Assembly (NCBI GenBank): GCA_026874595.1 | Contig: CM049308.1 | Span: forward strand, 53,021,624-53,085,623 | Reading direction: 5' to 3' | From: Sipunculus nudus | Taxonomy: Eukaryota > Annelida > Sipuncula > Golfingiida > Sipunculidae | DNA length: 64,000 bases | In this document: positions 1-11,636 of the stretch, in pieces | Layout of the letters: each line of letters opens with the position of its first letter | Numbering within the stretch: the stretch's first letter is position 1 | The notes under the pieces: generated by a model | Databases searched by the model: none | The model's input: the letters and a program-made list of their open reading frames with translations, nothing else | Told to the model about the DNA's origin: nothing | Program-made: the position numbers and the translations under genes

Positions 1-350
1 AAACGTCCCACTTATGAAAAAAAAAGTTGGATCACCACCTTCGCATCAAGGCATTTACTTACATATACAAGCCTGTATATGGTTTAATGAATTTTGTACA
101 GGGCAAGTATAAATTACATTCCAGGTGGTACCCTTAAAGTTTCGATATCAATACTAACGTACATTAATACTATTAATACCCGCTCATTATTTGCCTTAGA
201 TGTCCTGTTTAGCTTCATTCTAAATACGCAGAGGACACTCCATCTTCACCCACTGGGTACACAGTCGTATTTCTGATAGACGGCGCTGTGATAACCCCTT
301 CAAAATATAATGTTAAGTTTTCCGGGATTCGGTTCCAAAACTGATGAATA

Positions 351-373
351 CCCCCCCCCCCCCCCCCCCCCCC
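351..373. repeat. Poly-C tract (23 bases)
   Basis: An uninterrupted run of C. Similar C or G runs recur at about 7600, 8808, 13857, 16300, 19446, 30190, 32579, 42132, 53288, 53653 and 53862. Several of the later ones lie inside small transposon-like elements. Confidence 0.95.
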
Positions 374-1275
374 ACAAAGGACCTACGTGTTGAAGACCGT
401 AAACCGCAATATCCGAAGCGTGACCCGAGAGGAGTTCCGTGACAAAGGTGAAGTGGGATCACCGTCAATTATAACATACATGTATATATAACAAACCTCT
501 TATTTTTCGATCAGTGATATCAAATTTTCAGGAAACAATTAAAACCTGAAAAAATATTAGCTTGTACCCTCACTGCTGCTCGGTTGTTCTTAATTTTCTC
601 CCAAAGGAGGTAATGTTTTCACCCGTGTTTGTTTGTCTATATTCTGGTTGGATTGTTTGTCTTTTAGTAGGATTAAGCAAAATAACTACTGAACCCATTT
701 CTTCATAAGGAATCTGTAGGTCATGGGCCAGGGAAGTTTGGTGCGCATACTGATACAAGGGTGAATCCATTTGGATTATTTCCATTGGCGTAGGTTTGAG
801 CTATATGAATGCTAGTCTTGTTGTATTCGAGAAACATGTAGAAAAGTCAATAAATACAACAACAAAAAAACTGTAGATATAGTGCCTCCCTCACACAGTC
901 ATCAAAACCTATCGTAAAACTCCCTAGTGTCCACTTATGTCGCTAACATTTCATTGTAGTCTGTCTTAAGTTGCTGAAGCTGATTTCCCAGTGGCTCATA
1001 TTGAGAAAAACACGGAAGTGATATCATTAGTGTTATTATACCCGGAGACTTGGGTTTCCATATTCGTGTATACTCCATTAACGTGGAAGCTTTGTGAAGA
1101 TTGATGTGTCTCTATTAACTAGAATGTATATATCTTGGGATGTGGGCGGGGCAGTATAAACATGGCTTTTAGATTTCCCTTAAATTGGTTGAAATGCAAG
1201 ATTATTGCCACTTCTTATAAATCGCTTCTCAAACTGAAGAGATAATATGTCGGAAGGTTTTTTTTCAGAGACACC

Positions 1276-1278
<3 letters not shown>

Positions 1279-1329
<51 letters not shown>

Positions 1330-1343
1330 GTGTGTGTGTGTGT
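1279..1343. repeat. (TA)n then (TG)n microsatellite
   Basis: About 25 TA units run into a short TG stretch. An open frame crossing it encodes alternating Ile-Tyr and is an artefact of the repeat. Confidence 0.95.
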
Positions 1344-1952
1344 ATTATACATATATTAAGCATAAATTAAACATATATTATACATACATGTATATAAATG
1401 TCACATTCTATGAACCTTTGGGGAGGGCACTGCATGGATAAAAGGCTCAAGTTCGCGAATAATTCAATACATTTGACTTATTTTTTAAATTTAAAATGAT
1501 GTTCCTCTGCGTAACTAATGACGTATTTAGTCTCACTTGCATAGCATGCAACCCAGACCGTCATGCGACTTAGTACATATATGAACCTGTTACAATTTGT
1601 AATTTTATATCGGCTTTAATTATCCTACGTGACTTCCGACAAAGTATGACACATAACAAGGCCCAACGCTTTGTTTCCTGCAGGGCATCCTGTGGTCGGA
1701 AGTCCGTTCCAGGTTAATTAGTTCCTTTATTCTGAGCGGAATGGCTGGTTTTGTACAATTCTTTATACTATTCGTGCAGTTATGTAAACTATTATTGTGA
1801 TAATCGTTCAGCCCGCGTTACGCAAATCCGAAGCTTACCCATATTTCAAAACTTCGCACCCTGCCATAATTTAGTGTTTCGTATTATCTTGAGATAATAA
1901 GCCCCATATCAAAACATAAAAATTGTAGCCCTTGTTATAATCAGGTCAAATT

Positions 1953-2550
1953 GATAATATACTACATCAGCATAATATACTACATCAGCTTAAATATACT
2001 ACATCAGCATAATATACTAAATTAGCATAATATACCACATCAGCATAATATACTACATCAGCATAATATACTACATCAGCATTATATACTAAATCAGCAT
2101 AATATACTACATCAGCATAATTTCTTACATCAGCATAATATCTTACATCAGCATAATATACTACATCAGCAAAATATATTACATCAGCATAATATATTAC
2201 ATCAGCATAATATACTACATCAGCATAATATACTACATTTGTATAATATACTACATCAGCATAATATACTACATCAGCATAATATACTACATCAGCATAA
2301 TAAACTACATTAGAATAATATACTTCATCAGCATAACATACTACATCAGCAAAATATACTACATCAGCATAATATATTACATTAGCAAAATATACTACTT
2401 CAGAATAATATACTACATCAGTAAAATATACTACATCAGCATAATATACTACATCAGCACAATATACTTCATCAGCATAATATACGACATCAGCATGATA
2501 TACTACATCAGCATAATATACTACATCAGCATTATATACTACATGAGCAA
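1953..2550. repeat. 18-bp minisatellite, about 33 copies
   Basis: A tandem array of the unit ACTACATCAGCATAATAT. Single-base variants are scattered through it (for example TTACATCAGC, ACTTCATCAG), but the period is held. The unit is a multiple of three, yet no long open frame results, because the unit carries TAA/TAT-rich triplets in several frames. It is not a CRISPR: there are no spacers and the host is a eukaryote. Confidence 0.95.
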
Positions 2551-4299
2551 AGTTTTAACATTATTGGCATGTGCAGCTGAAAAAGAGCATTTTCTTTTAT
2601 AATTGTTAGGTTTTCATTCACTTGGTTAGAATGATTTTTATGTTAGACTATTTCCGTATTTATGCAACCTGAGTAGGAATTTCTGGATCTCCGACTGGTA
2701 TTTGGAAGAACAGGGAAAAGCAATCAGTGATATTTTCGATGATGTGTGTCGACTGACAGGGTGTAGGTAGATGAAAGGGATTACAGGACTTAAGTACAAT
2801 AGATAGCTTGATGAAAGCGTTACTGTGGTGTTATGTTTAAATGAATCATTAATTAAAGACGGCACTTTAAGAAATTTCCCCTGGGTATTTGCCTGTCGGA
2901 ACACATCCGAAGTAACAAAATGGATATTATTCTTCTAAGTCCGTATCATTGTGTTCATTCTGTATCAACACAAACGTACAGTAATATAATCCCTTTGTAA
3001 ATTGACACGATTTATTTTATAAAACGGTATGGTATGAAGTATTTGCTAATAGCAATGGATCTCGGGGATAAGAATCGCGTTGTTATAACACACATATATA
3101 TATTATATGTAAAAGAGCGGACATCTATAAAATTGAGATATACTTTACAGGGTAAATTATGTATACATATACATATATACATACATTTATATCTTTTAAT
3201 AATGATTAATACTGTAGGAATACGTCAGTTCATATATACTGGGCTATACCTGATAGGCGAAGAGTTCCATGTGGGATATATATGTAAATTACTCTTTGTA
3301 AAAGAAGTGGATATTGTCGCATTTTAATGATGAACAACACATACACGCACATCAGTCAAAAACATTAAAGGTGCATGTCTTTAATGAGTAAACAGGGACA
3401 TGATTATTAACCTGTATTATTTTTGCGGAGTCTTCATGGATCTGCATTTACAACAGATTTTATTTATATAGAGTCCTATTAGTAGAAACCTGTTACTAAA
3501 TCTAGCAGGATAGGATATCGAAACCCGCCCCTCGTCCAAGGACAACCATGCAAGTCAATAGTGGCTCGATGTTGTTTATCTCCATCCCACGACTCTGCAA
3601 ATGTACAACACAAATCAACTCTGTAACGCCACGTTATTCTTAGTTCAATATTTCATATTAGAGGTACACATGTTAAATATTGTAAACTACAATTACAGTA
3701 AATATTGTCACAATTAGGCGCTTGTCAAGGTTTTTATTGACAAGATTTTCGTAGATCTTTTATAATTTTACCACAAACACATCTGATATTTTCCTACTGG
3801 GATTTCAGTATATTTTCATTTAAATGTAATATACAACAAATTGTACTTTATTATATGTGTACAATTATAGGGATTGGTTAAGTTATCCTTCTGTCTCACA
3901 AAATGTATTATATAATATTTTCATTGTGTATATACCTGAAATTACTATTTAAATATGTTGCCAATTATAAACCTGACTTCAGTTGGTTTTAACTAAACGT
4001 TAAATAAACAGAACTGCCTTGTCCATTCTTTTTCTGAGATGTTACCTCAGTAATAATAACCGAGTCTATTATATCCTTATTACATTACACTGTCCCTTAA
4101 CTATTGTAATAAGTGAGTAATCGTGCCATATTATCACTTCGACTTGGCAATAAAGGTCATGTAGCCTTTCCACGACAATAACAGGCCTGCCGTAACAAAA
4201 TCGATCTGATGTCAAAAAGTGAGTTATAACAATCATGTCCTTAATCGACAATGTGATGTTTCAATAACTTATTATACAACTCTTATTTAATAAATGCAC
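2551..4299. other. Intergenic, nothing recognised
   Basis: AT-rich single-copy-looking DNA with short (TA)-rich stretches near 3090 and 3160-3190. No gene, RNA or terminal repeats were seen. The short open frames have no recognisable motif. Confidence 0.5.
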
Positions 4300-4440
4300 G
4301 CGGGTTGCCGGCCCGGGGAGCTGTCAGTCAAAACGAAATGAAACGATATGGCTTTGGGCATTCGTCGCTTGGTTGGTATCCATTTTGCCTGCAACGGATA
4401 CATGGCTACGACAAAATAGTTTTAATGTGATAATAGGTCG
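4300..4440. repeat. Interspersed repeat, relative of 52360-52500
   Basis: The segment aligns by eye with 52360-52500. Both have a GAGCTGT-(N)n-CAAA(A)CGAAA block, then an ATACATGGCTACG block, then TAAT-rich sequence ending GGTCGATGA(A/T)GCG. Family unknown. The second copy lies in DNA absent from a third, related locus (47761-47852), so it may be part of a mobile sequence. Confidence 0.55.
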
Positions 4441-4475
4441 ATGAAGCGGGAACAACGTTTAAGTCACACGCTTAA

Positions 4476-4770
4476 GGCCAAAAATAAAAAGGTATGGTTC
4501 TCAGGCTCTTTTTCTGTAAGAAATCACTGCGTGCGGGTGGTATTTACTTTTTTCTTTGTTAAATGAAAATATCATGTGATCAGGGAAAAGCATGAAAATA
4601 ACTGTTTTTCTCATGCTAAACAGGTAAAAGCACTACATAACAAAGGAAATCGTATCAAATTTGTATTATTTTATCTTCTTGAAACATGAAAATCAAAATA
4701 AAAATGTTGATGCTGGCGGTTAAAATGGACGCGGGCGATGCCTGAGAACCATACTTTTTTTTGTTTGGTC
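4476..4770. mobile_element. PIF/Harbinger-like MITE, 295 bp
   Basis: The left end begins GGCCAAAAATAAAAAGG and the right end is its imperfect inverse. The two ends share a perfect inner block (GTATGGTTCTCAGGC and its complement), giving inverted repeats of about 30 bases. The element is bounded by TAA at 4473-4475 and TAA at 4771-4773. A 3-bp TAA/TTA target duplication and ends starting GG are hallmarks of PIF/Harbinger elements. It has no coding capacity, so it is a non-autonomous copy. The superfamily call rests on the duplication and end bases only. Confidence 0.8.
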
Positions 4771-4773
4771 TAA

Positions 4774-5230
4774 TACTCGACGGTTATGCCTTACTTAAGT
4801 CACGTCACTGCTTAGGCAGTGTTTATCTTAATTATAACAGCAATTTTATTCTGTCTTAAATTCCATAATTACAGGCCAAATAAGAATGTTACTATGGTCA
4901 TATCTGTTTTCATATTATTTGAGAATGTGTCTACTAGTCATAGCGTTAGTCAAATTCTGTGAGAATGTTACTTGTTTTGTAGTATATACACCTACTTATA
5001 CACATTTTAAATATAAATGCGGCCGGAAAGATTTCTTTGGGTGAATATTGCAGAATGAATTGATGCTCCGCATATATTGCAATAGGCCAAACAATGTGTA
5101 GTGTAGTCATTCACGAACAATGTTTGGCAGTCGTTTTCTGACACTATTTTTGGGCTGTTAGTTTTGCTGTATACCAACTAACGGATGTTCCCCCTATGTT
5201 AGTAACTTTGCACTTAAAACAGTTATACAT
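4774..5230. other. Intergenic, nothing recognised
   Basis: AT-rich spacer between two MITEs. No gene or repeat was recognised. Confidence 0.5.
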
Positions 5231-5352
5231 CAGGGGCGGATCCAGGACTAAGGAAGAGGAGGGGTCCAACCCAGGAAGCCAATAACAAAGTATGAAAAAT
5301 TGGTCTGAAATACTTAAAACCCACTGGACCCCCTCCCCTAGAACCGCTTCAG
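5231..5352. mobile_element. Short MITE with CAGGGGCGGAT ends, 122 bp
   Basis: The left end reads CAGGGGCGGATCCAGG. The right end reads CCTAGAACCGCTTCAG, an imperfect inverse. TACAT stands immediately before and immediately after the element, consistent with a 5-bp target duplication. Related copies lie at 24949-25098 and 53632-53905, and a decayed start is seen near 27924. The superfamily cannot be named with confidence. Confidence 0.65.
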
Positions 5353-5574
5353 TACATAACATATGAACTTGTCTGTTTAAGACACTATGATTACTATATA
5401 ATGGGACCAGTATATGCATGTCTTACAGATCACCAATCCAAGGGCTACACTGATCAGCATTGTTTCATATGGGTATAAATATTTTCTTTAAACCTATGTG
5501 AAGTAAAATAATGAAATACTTCATGATCCACAAAATGGTTACACATATCATCTATACCCTCGCATATTACTGAT

Positions 5575-5961
5575 TCCCCCTTAACGAATTAACGTTCGCA
5601 CCCGTTTCCTTAATATATCTGCCATTTTACTGAATATACGATAAAAAAAAAAACACTTTACCAATGGATCGACCCTGACACCTTAACCCTGAAAAAGTCC
5701 GCCGTGACAGCCATATTCTTAATGGATATGTCATAACACCCAAAACCTTAACGGGTCGCTAACGCTCTCTCTCCTACTGGATCTGCCAAAAACCCAGTCC
5801 CTTAACGGGTCAAAAATTAAATCCGTTTTCTTGAAGGATATATACCCAAAACACCTATTCCCCTTGTCACTGCTGATGGGTCCCTGACACCCTCTCTTAT
5901 AACTGATATACTCTGACACCCACTGTGTTAAAGATCTGCCATTACATTTACTATTATAACG
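5575..5961. repeat. Degenerate 28-bp minisatellite, about 13 copies
   Basis: Tandem units of 26-30 bases can be cut at a recurring (A/G)T(C)TGCC...ACACCC...CTTAACGG pattern, for example the starts ATCTGCCAAAAACCC, ATATACTCTGACACCC, ATCTGCCATTACAT. Divergence between units is high, so the array is old. A short minus-strand frame at 5731-5919 is a by-product. Confidence 0.7.
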
Positions 5962-6690
5962 GAACTACATCAATGAATTCACCAGAAAACTGGTGATTTC
6001 ATGAGTTTCTATGCTTGTTCAATTATATTTTGTCTGTTAAAGTTACAAACTAAAATAAGTAGAGCATTTTTATTTAACATATTTGTTACCATGGTGAGCG
6101 CGATGGTTTTCAATGATAAATGTTACTCCAGCAATTCCGTCTCCTTCATTATTTTATACATACTGAGAGCGAAATATGTTTTAATGTCAAATGTCATGAG
6201 GTAACCATAAATGCCTGTGCTCTTTGTCGCAACATGGCGCAGGTTAAAAGAGCAAAACAAAAGTAAACAGGGATGAAAGCAAATGTTCACTAATTACATC
6301 CATTTCAGATGTAACCCTAGAAGATTAACGGTTGGGAGTCAATCAGTTTGACCAGTAGGGAGAAAAGAAAGTGTAATTGACTTTACCATCGAGCACCGTT
6401 AATTCCCACCCCAGGACGTGATCATTAAACGTCCTGACAGGTCAGTGACAGATATGTCTGGCTGCAGAAGGAAACGTGTTGGGTGCCAAGCAAAGGTGCC
6501 ATTATTTCAAATCGAGTTCTTCAAGGGAAAAAAAAAGGAATCGGACGATCGATATTTCAACAAAGTTCAGTGTCCCTATAGCTTAGGGCCTCGCGACAAC
6601 CTAGGAGTGAAAAAACTCTGGTTAAGATTTTTAGTCTGTAGCTTAAAGTGGTTTGGTAGTGACAACTCCTCGCGGTGATTGTCCGGTATT
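5962..6690. other. Intergenic, nothing recognised
   Basis: No gene or repeat was recognised between the 28-bp array and the poly-C tract at about 6692-6704 that precedes the 39-bp array. Confidence 0.45.
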
Positions 6691-6699
6691 TCCCCCCCC

Positions 6700-7602
6700 C
6701 CCCCGGTAGTTTGGTACTTTGTACTCGTCGGGGAAAGTTTTCCGGCATATACTCGCCGGGAAACGTTTTCCGGTAGTTTTGTTTGTAGTATTCCTCGGGG
6801 AATTTTCCAATAGTTTGGTATATAGTACTCGTCGGGAAAGTTTTCCGGAACCTTTGTATGAAGTACTCGTCGGGGAAAGATTTACGGTAGTTTTGTACGT
6901 GGTTCTCTTCGAGAAAAATTAATAATATTTTGGTGCATGATACTCGTCGCAGAAAATGGTCAGGTGGATAGGTAAAGGTAATCACAATCGGAAGGTTCAT
7001 ATGTATTTCATTTTTAACACACAAGAGTATAACTTACTTCCCTGATGGTTTGCACTCCGGGGGACCCACGAATACTTTGTATAAAAATTGGGAAACAAAA
7101 TATCGATATAGTAATAAACTCATTTATCCCTACAAGTTTACGGTGATTTTGTATTTGGTACCGTAGGGGAAAGTTTTTTTCCCGGGGTTTTGTATGTCTT
7201 ACTCATCAGGGAAAGTTATTTCAGTAGTTTGGTATATGGTCCATGTCTGGGAAAATTTTCAAGTATTTTGGTATATAGTACTCTTTGGGGGAATTTTCCC
7301 AGTAGTTTGGTAAATGGTACTCTTCGGCGAAAGTTTTAGGGTAGGTTGTATATTCAACTAGGGGGAAGTTTCCCGTTGTCTGGTTTCTGGTACTCGTCGG
7401 TGAAAGTTTGGTATATATATAGTATATGGCATCATGTACCAAACTGCCGTAAAACTTTCCCAGACGAGTGATTCATTTTAAACATACAAGAGGTTAACGA
7501 AATTCTTGATGCTTTTCACTCCATGAGACTTATGGAAGACTTGTATGTAAAATGTGAACCGATATATCGATATAGTAATAAACTCATTAACACCCAAAGG
7601 GG
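6700..7602. repeat. Two-level tandem repeat: 39-bp units in a 464-bp period
   Basis: A block of about seven diverged ~39-bp units (6700-6965; core TACTCGTCGGGGAAAGTTTTCCGG then TAGTTTGGTATATAG) is followed by a ~120-bp spacer (7017-7130). Then comes a second block of about eight units (7135-7470) and a second spacer (7479-7602). The spacers share TATCGATATAGTAATAAACT at 7101 and 7565, a 464-bp offset. Because 39 is a multiple of three, the minus strand reads a 13-residue repeat across much of both blocks. I regard this as a repeat property and not as proof of a gene. Confidence 0.8.
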
Positions 7603-8086
7603 GGGGGGGGGGGGAGGTCAGACTTAATAGGAATGCATGAGTCGTGCTTTAACGGCGATTTCGTCATTTGTGATGATGAATTATCATCAAGAAAATTTTG
7701 CAAGTATTGCAGACGTGTGACCAATGTTTAATTTAGTAATTTCTAGTTACATTTTGTATATGTTGATTGCAGAATTAAGTAACTTTTCAGTGTTTAAATT
7801 ACAAATAATTATGTACTTTAACGATAATTTGCAAAAGCCAGATATCGAAGACTGCAGTATAAGGCAAATTAAGATTTGACCTTTGACAAGTTGGTGCTCC
7901 ATGGTTACCCTGAAGTGAGCCCTCCCGAGAATCCCAACAAGGTTCAGTATAAATGGGAAATCGCGGTTTGCGTTGATTAGTCAAGCATTTACCTCACAGC
8001 AAGAGAATAAGTCAATACACAGATAACTCGCCTCGAGACTCAAACAGACGGAGCCGGTCCCTATCTCTTTATTTGAACTTTTAACA
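7603..8086. other. Intergenic with poly-G tract
   Basis: A G-rich run at about 7600-7615 borders otherwise plain AT-rich DNA. No gene was recognised. Confidence 0.45.
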
Positions 8087-8175
8087 AGGTCCCCATTGGC
8101 ATTTTGTATTTTCTCAGTGTTTATGAGCGTGTAACTCACCACACCGCAACCCTAGAGATCAAACATTCCTTTTTA
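8087..8175 (+). repeat. Direct repeat, copy 1 (partner 8563-8650)
   Basis: Both copies carry TTTGTATTTTCT(C/A)AGT.TTTATG then GTAACTC(A/G)CCACACCGCAACC and AGA(T/C)CAAACAT. The copies are about 476 bases apart. No terminal repeats or coding sequence tie them to a known family. Confidence 0.65.
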
Positions 8176-8562
8176 TTAAAGGCCACACAAGAAATGAAAG
8201 TGGAAGTACTTCATTTTTACGGCTCTTCAAGGGCATCTACCGTTGAAACACCATGTGGGCAAGTAAGCCCACGGCCATAAATTAGGTTTTATGCACGTAA
8301 ATCCTTACTGTTATGTAATTCCTAAACGTAATATGTGGTGTTTTATACACCTTTCTTCTTAATGGTATGAATCATGCCAGAAAAGGTAGTGGTTTAAATT
8401 AAGCCTTTTTCTTTACTTCACAAAATGACTTTTGTTACTGTTTTGGCGTACTTGAAGCTACGACTTACGCACGAAGACAAACCGATACACATTTTAAATT
8501 CACATAGCTGTCAAAACACACATGTCGCTCTCAATGGTACTAAAGAACTAATTGGTACTTCA

Positions 8563-8650
8563 AGATCACCAATAACTTTGTGTATTTTCTAAGTATTTAT
8601 GTAAGTGTAACTCGCCACACCGCAACCCTGGAGACCAAACATCGTCATTG
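8563..8650 (+). repeat. Direct repeat, copy 2 (partner 8087-8175)
   Basis: Same unit as 8087-8175 with several substitutions. The pair is consistent with an old local duplication. Confidence 0.65.
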
Positions 8651-10314
8651 GAATAAATGTTGAAATAATTCAGTCAAACGGTAATTTGGGAGAAACAGGT
8701 TGTAGAGACTGTAGTGCTTTCTCCAAACATCACTATCATCATTATGGCATCAATTGGAGGAATATTACCCGTCGGCACAACTTCCTTGAGCAATGTTGTG
8801 TGTGTGGGGGGGGGGGGGGGGGGGGAAGGGGGGACTTATTTATTTTGCAATAGTTAATTTCTTATTTTAAGTCTTTACACTTCCATTAATTATTTAACTT
8901 TTAAAAGGTGCAATTAATGGCTGGGTGCCACGAGGTTGTGGAAAAAAGTTTATCATGTCACGTTATCATGTCATATTTGGTATTTTAGTCACATCTGCAT
9001 AAGACTGAAGTTCATTGATGTTTTAGGAAATTTGCCTCCCTAATACACAATTATGTTAATCATTCCCATCCGTTTTACGGATTTAAATGAGATCCCATTT
9101 TTTGTATGGGAAAGTGACATTCTTTTAATTGCCAAAATGTTTGGGATATAATATGGTATGTCCCTCATGGTAGGCAATGTTTTGACTATCAACGAGTAAA
9201 AAAGATGTATTTAATCAATGTCGCATCTGGTGGCATGCACTAACTGTCGACTCTTAGATCTTCCAAAGCATAATATTCTAACAGCTGCTTCAAAGAGTAC
9301 ATATTTTCCAAATGGACTGCTCATAATGAAATTTGTGAATTTATTGGAAGAGTACACAACAAGAAAGTTAATTAATTAGTCATTAAGTCAAATGAAATCC
9401 TATATTATGAAGAACCATTATGTTCTGCATACATTACGTTGTGTTGCTCTTATATTAACCTTGTTTTTCCCGTTTTTACCTTTTTATCAAGATCATGAAG
9501 CATTTTTTTTATAAACAACCTTTTATTAACTATGTAGCATTGTTTAATAAACATGCTGTTTGTTTTATTCTGATCATTAATTAGTCTCTGATAAACGTAA
9601 AATACGGCTCTGGGACCGTGCTGAAATAGGGTATTCTTTGCAAACTTGGAGCGCTGAGAATTCAAGTTGCCTTGGGCCACACAACATCATTTCCTTAGGC
9701 AACAGTCCCTTTGACGTGGCAGGTGTCTCCGCTGAAAACAACATGGCCTGACCGGAAACGTAATGCGACCAGCATTCTTGGACGGAATTAAGTTACACTG
9801 AAATGTACCTCATGTTGTCAATTTCTGTAATGGAGAGGTGATGCCAACATTGGTCAGTAAATTGTACTAAGCTTCAATTAACACTGTGGCTACAATTCTG
9901 TGTACCAATTTCAAATAATCGATTTATTTCGATAAATGGCTAATTAAGAAACTAGAGGCGGGATTCCCATTATACGGCAGTGACTGTAATCACTTCAGCA
10001 AGATACCATAAGAAGTAGGGAGATTATTTAGCCGCCTGCAGCGACTAAACGTCTTGCACCGTTAAAGGACGACTGTATCACTCTCAGATATAGGCCGCTA
10101 TTTAAAATTTTAGTCACCCTTGGTGGCTAGGAGGTTAAATTGGTAGATAGGGCTATATATCACCGTAATTAAGTAATTTAACGATATTATAGTATGTCCC
10201 ACCTTCAGGTGCATATTGACATGTTAAGCTTTAAATTTATATTGTCTGAAACTTAAATATATTCACACGATATGACTTATACGAATCAGGGGCTAATTTG
10301 AATTGAAGAGTGTC
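8651..10314. other. Intergenic with poly-G tract at about 8808-8825
   Basis: No coding region was recognised. A short block near 10040-10090 (GCCGCCTGCAG..A.T.AAACGTC) resembles 38108-38150, hinting at another low-copy repeat. Confidence 0.45.
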
Positions 10315-10510
10315 AAAGGCCAATTTAACCGGCTCAAGGGTTCATGAATTCAAATCTCAGCCAAAAAGCGGTGAGATTTTCACGGGAGGACCTAGCCCAG
10401 GGTGAGCGCTCTGCAGGCTGAATGCAGGCGTCTCTGAGGGGTTCATCGATGTTACGGGCTAGCAATGAGGATTTTACATCAGGATGTAAAATAAAAAAAA
10501 AAATGACAGG
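10315..10510 (+). mobile_element. SINE relic, family B, with A-rich tail
   Basis: The order is: a decayed tRNA-like box B (GAATTCAAATCTCAGCC), GGTGAGATTTTCACGGG, then CCCAGGGTGAGCGCTCTGC, GGGGTTCATCGATG, and an A-rich tail at about 10488-10502. The same order appears at 14787-15002 (+), in reverse at 45355-45550 and more weakly in reverse at 36100-36290. SINEs are copied by LINE machinery supplied in trans. Pol III boxes here look too worn to be active. Confidence 0.65.
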
Positions 10511-11630
10511 AAGCGAGTGCTTCTGCCCTGACAAGCAGTTCCAAATCAAAATGGCCGCAGATGTTAATCCTCAATAAGTAGATAAGTCAGCAGTAAAAAT
10601 GGAGGCGGTTACTTCAACCAAAAAAATACCAACATTTATACTTAACAACTTTCAGGTTCTTGTGAATGTTGTGGTTAGGTGACATGGCATCTGTTCCTTG
10701 TACATCTTTGTAAATATGATCAGTGACCTTGACCTTCATAAAAAAAAAGTAAAAAAATGTTTTATTTCAGATACAGATTTATTGCTTGTTGTGGCTTGGG
10801 CTTCATTTTACTTAAAGTTAACTACGCCTGTGCCTTATTCCGTTATCACAGTTTACCTTATTGAATATTTCTAGCATTTTATGAAATAATTGCCAAAATC
10901 CAATGGACACCCCAGCAGTTGAACATACTGTTTAAACTCCATATAGCGTTTGATTAAGAAGTTCGTCCATGTTTAGACGATGAAAAATCGACTAGAGAAC
11001 TACAGAGAGAGAAATCTGTCTGAGCCGATTTAATATGGTAATACTGCCCAAAATCAGAACACATATGTAGTATGCTCCGTGCGTGAAGAACGTTTTGAAC
11101 ATTTCGGTTCCTAATATCTGTCGATATACAATGTATAATTTTATTTTATTTATTTGAGCTCTTTTTACGGGGTTTCCAAAGTGAACCATTTGGCAACAGG
11201 TCTTTCTCCCTCTGCAAAGGAACATTATTTATGCATGACACAGAGTTAAATGCCTTCTTATATAGCAGGTTCCTATTATAGAGTATGAATCCTCGTTGAG
11301 AATGCATCGCACATGTTTCTTTAACTGATTCATTACGCTTTCAACTCTATAAAATTATTCATAAAATATGGTTACTATTTCATAAAATATGTTTAATATT
11401 GTTAATAATATATATGGCAACCTTTAGTACTGAGCAATTTCCAGAAAAGGTCCTTCAGGCGAGGACTGATCCTCAGTCCTTCCCATCTGTGTATGCTGTG
11501 TATTATGAGACTATAATGAGACTGACATTAGGCATATTCGATTGGCAATATTTCATGCCGTTTAATTAAACTCCGCCAAACCGCTTCCCGGATCGAATTT
11601 CTTTGTTCTACACGGAAATAGCTTGCCTCA
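10511..11630. other. Intergenic, nothing recognised
   Basis: AT-rich DNA with short poly-A runs. No gene, RNA or bounded element was recognised. Confidence 0.45.
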
Positions 11631-11636
11631 TATATA

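Larger units (their letters stand above)
1..1952. other. Intergenic AT-rich DNA
   Basis: No coding region could be supported. The stretch holds a poly-C tract and a (TA)n/(TG)n array listed separately. Open frames here are short, lack recognisable motifs and partly translate simple repeats. Confidence 0.6.

Noticed and set aside
1953-2550. CRISPR array
   Set aside because: Units abut with no spacers, and the sequence is animal nuclear DNA.
6557-7024. 155-codon minus-strand frame
   Set aside because: Most of it translates the 39-bp repeat; openness follows from a unit divisible by three and does not show a gene. Kept only as a finding about the repeat.
8087-8650. Long terminal repeats of a retroelement
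   Set aside because: The two 88-base direct repeats are too short and only ~476 bases apart, with no coding remnant, primer site or TG...CA ends between them.
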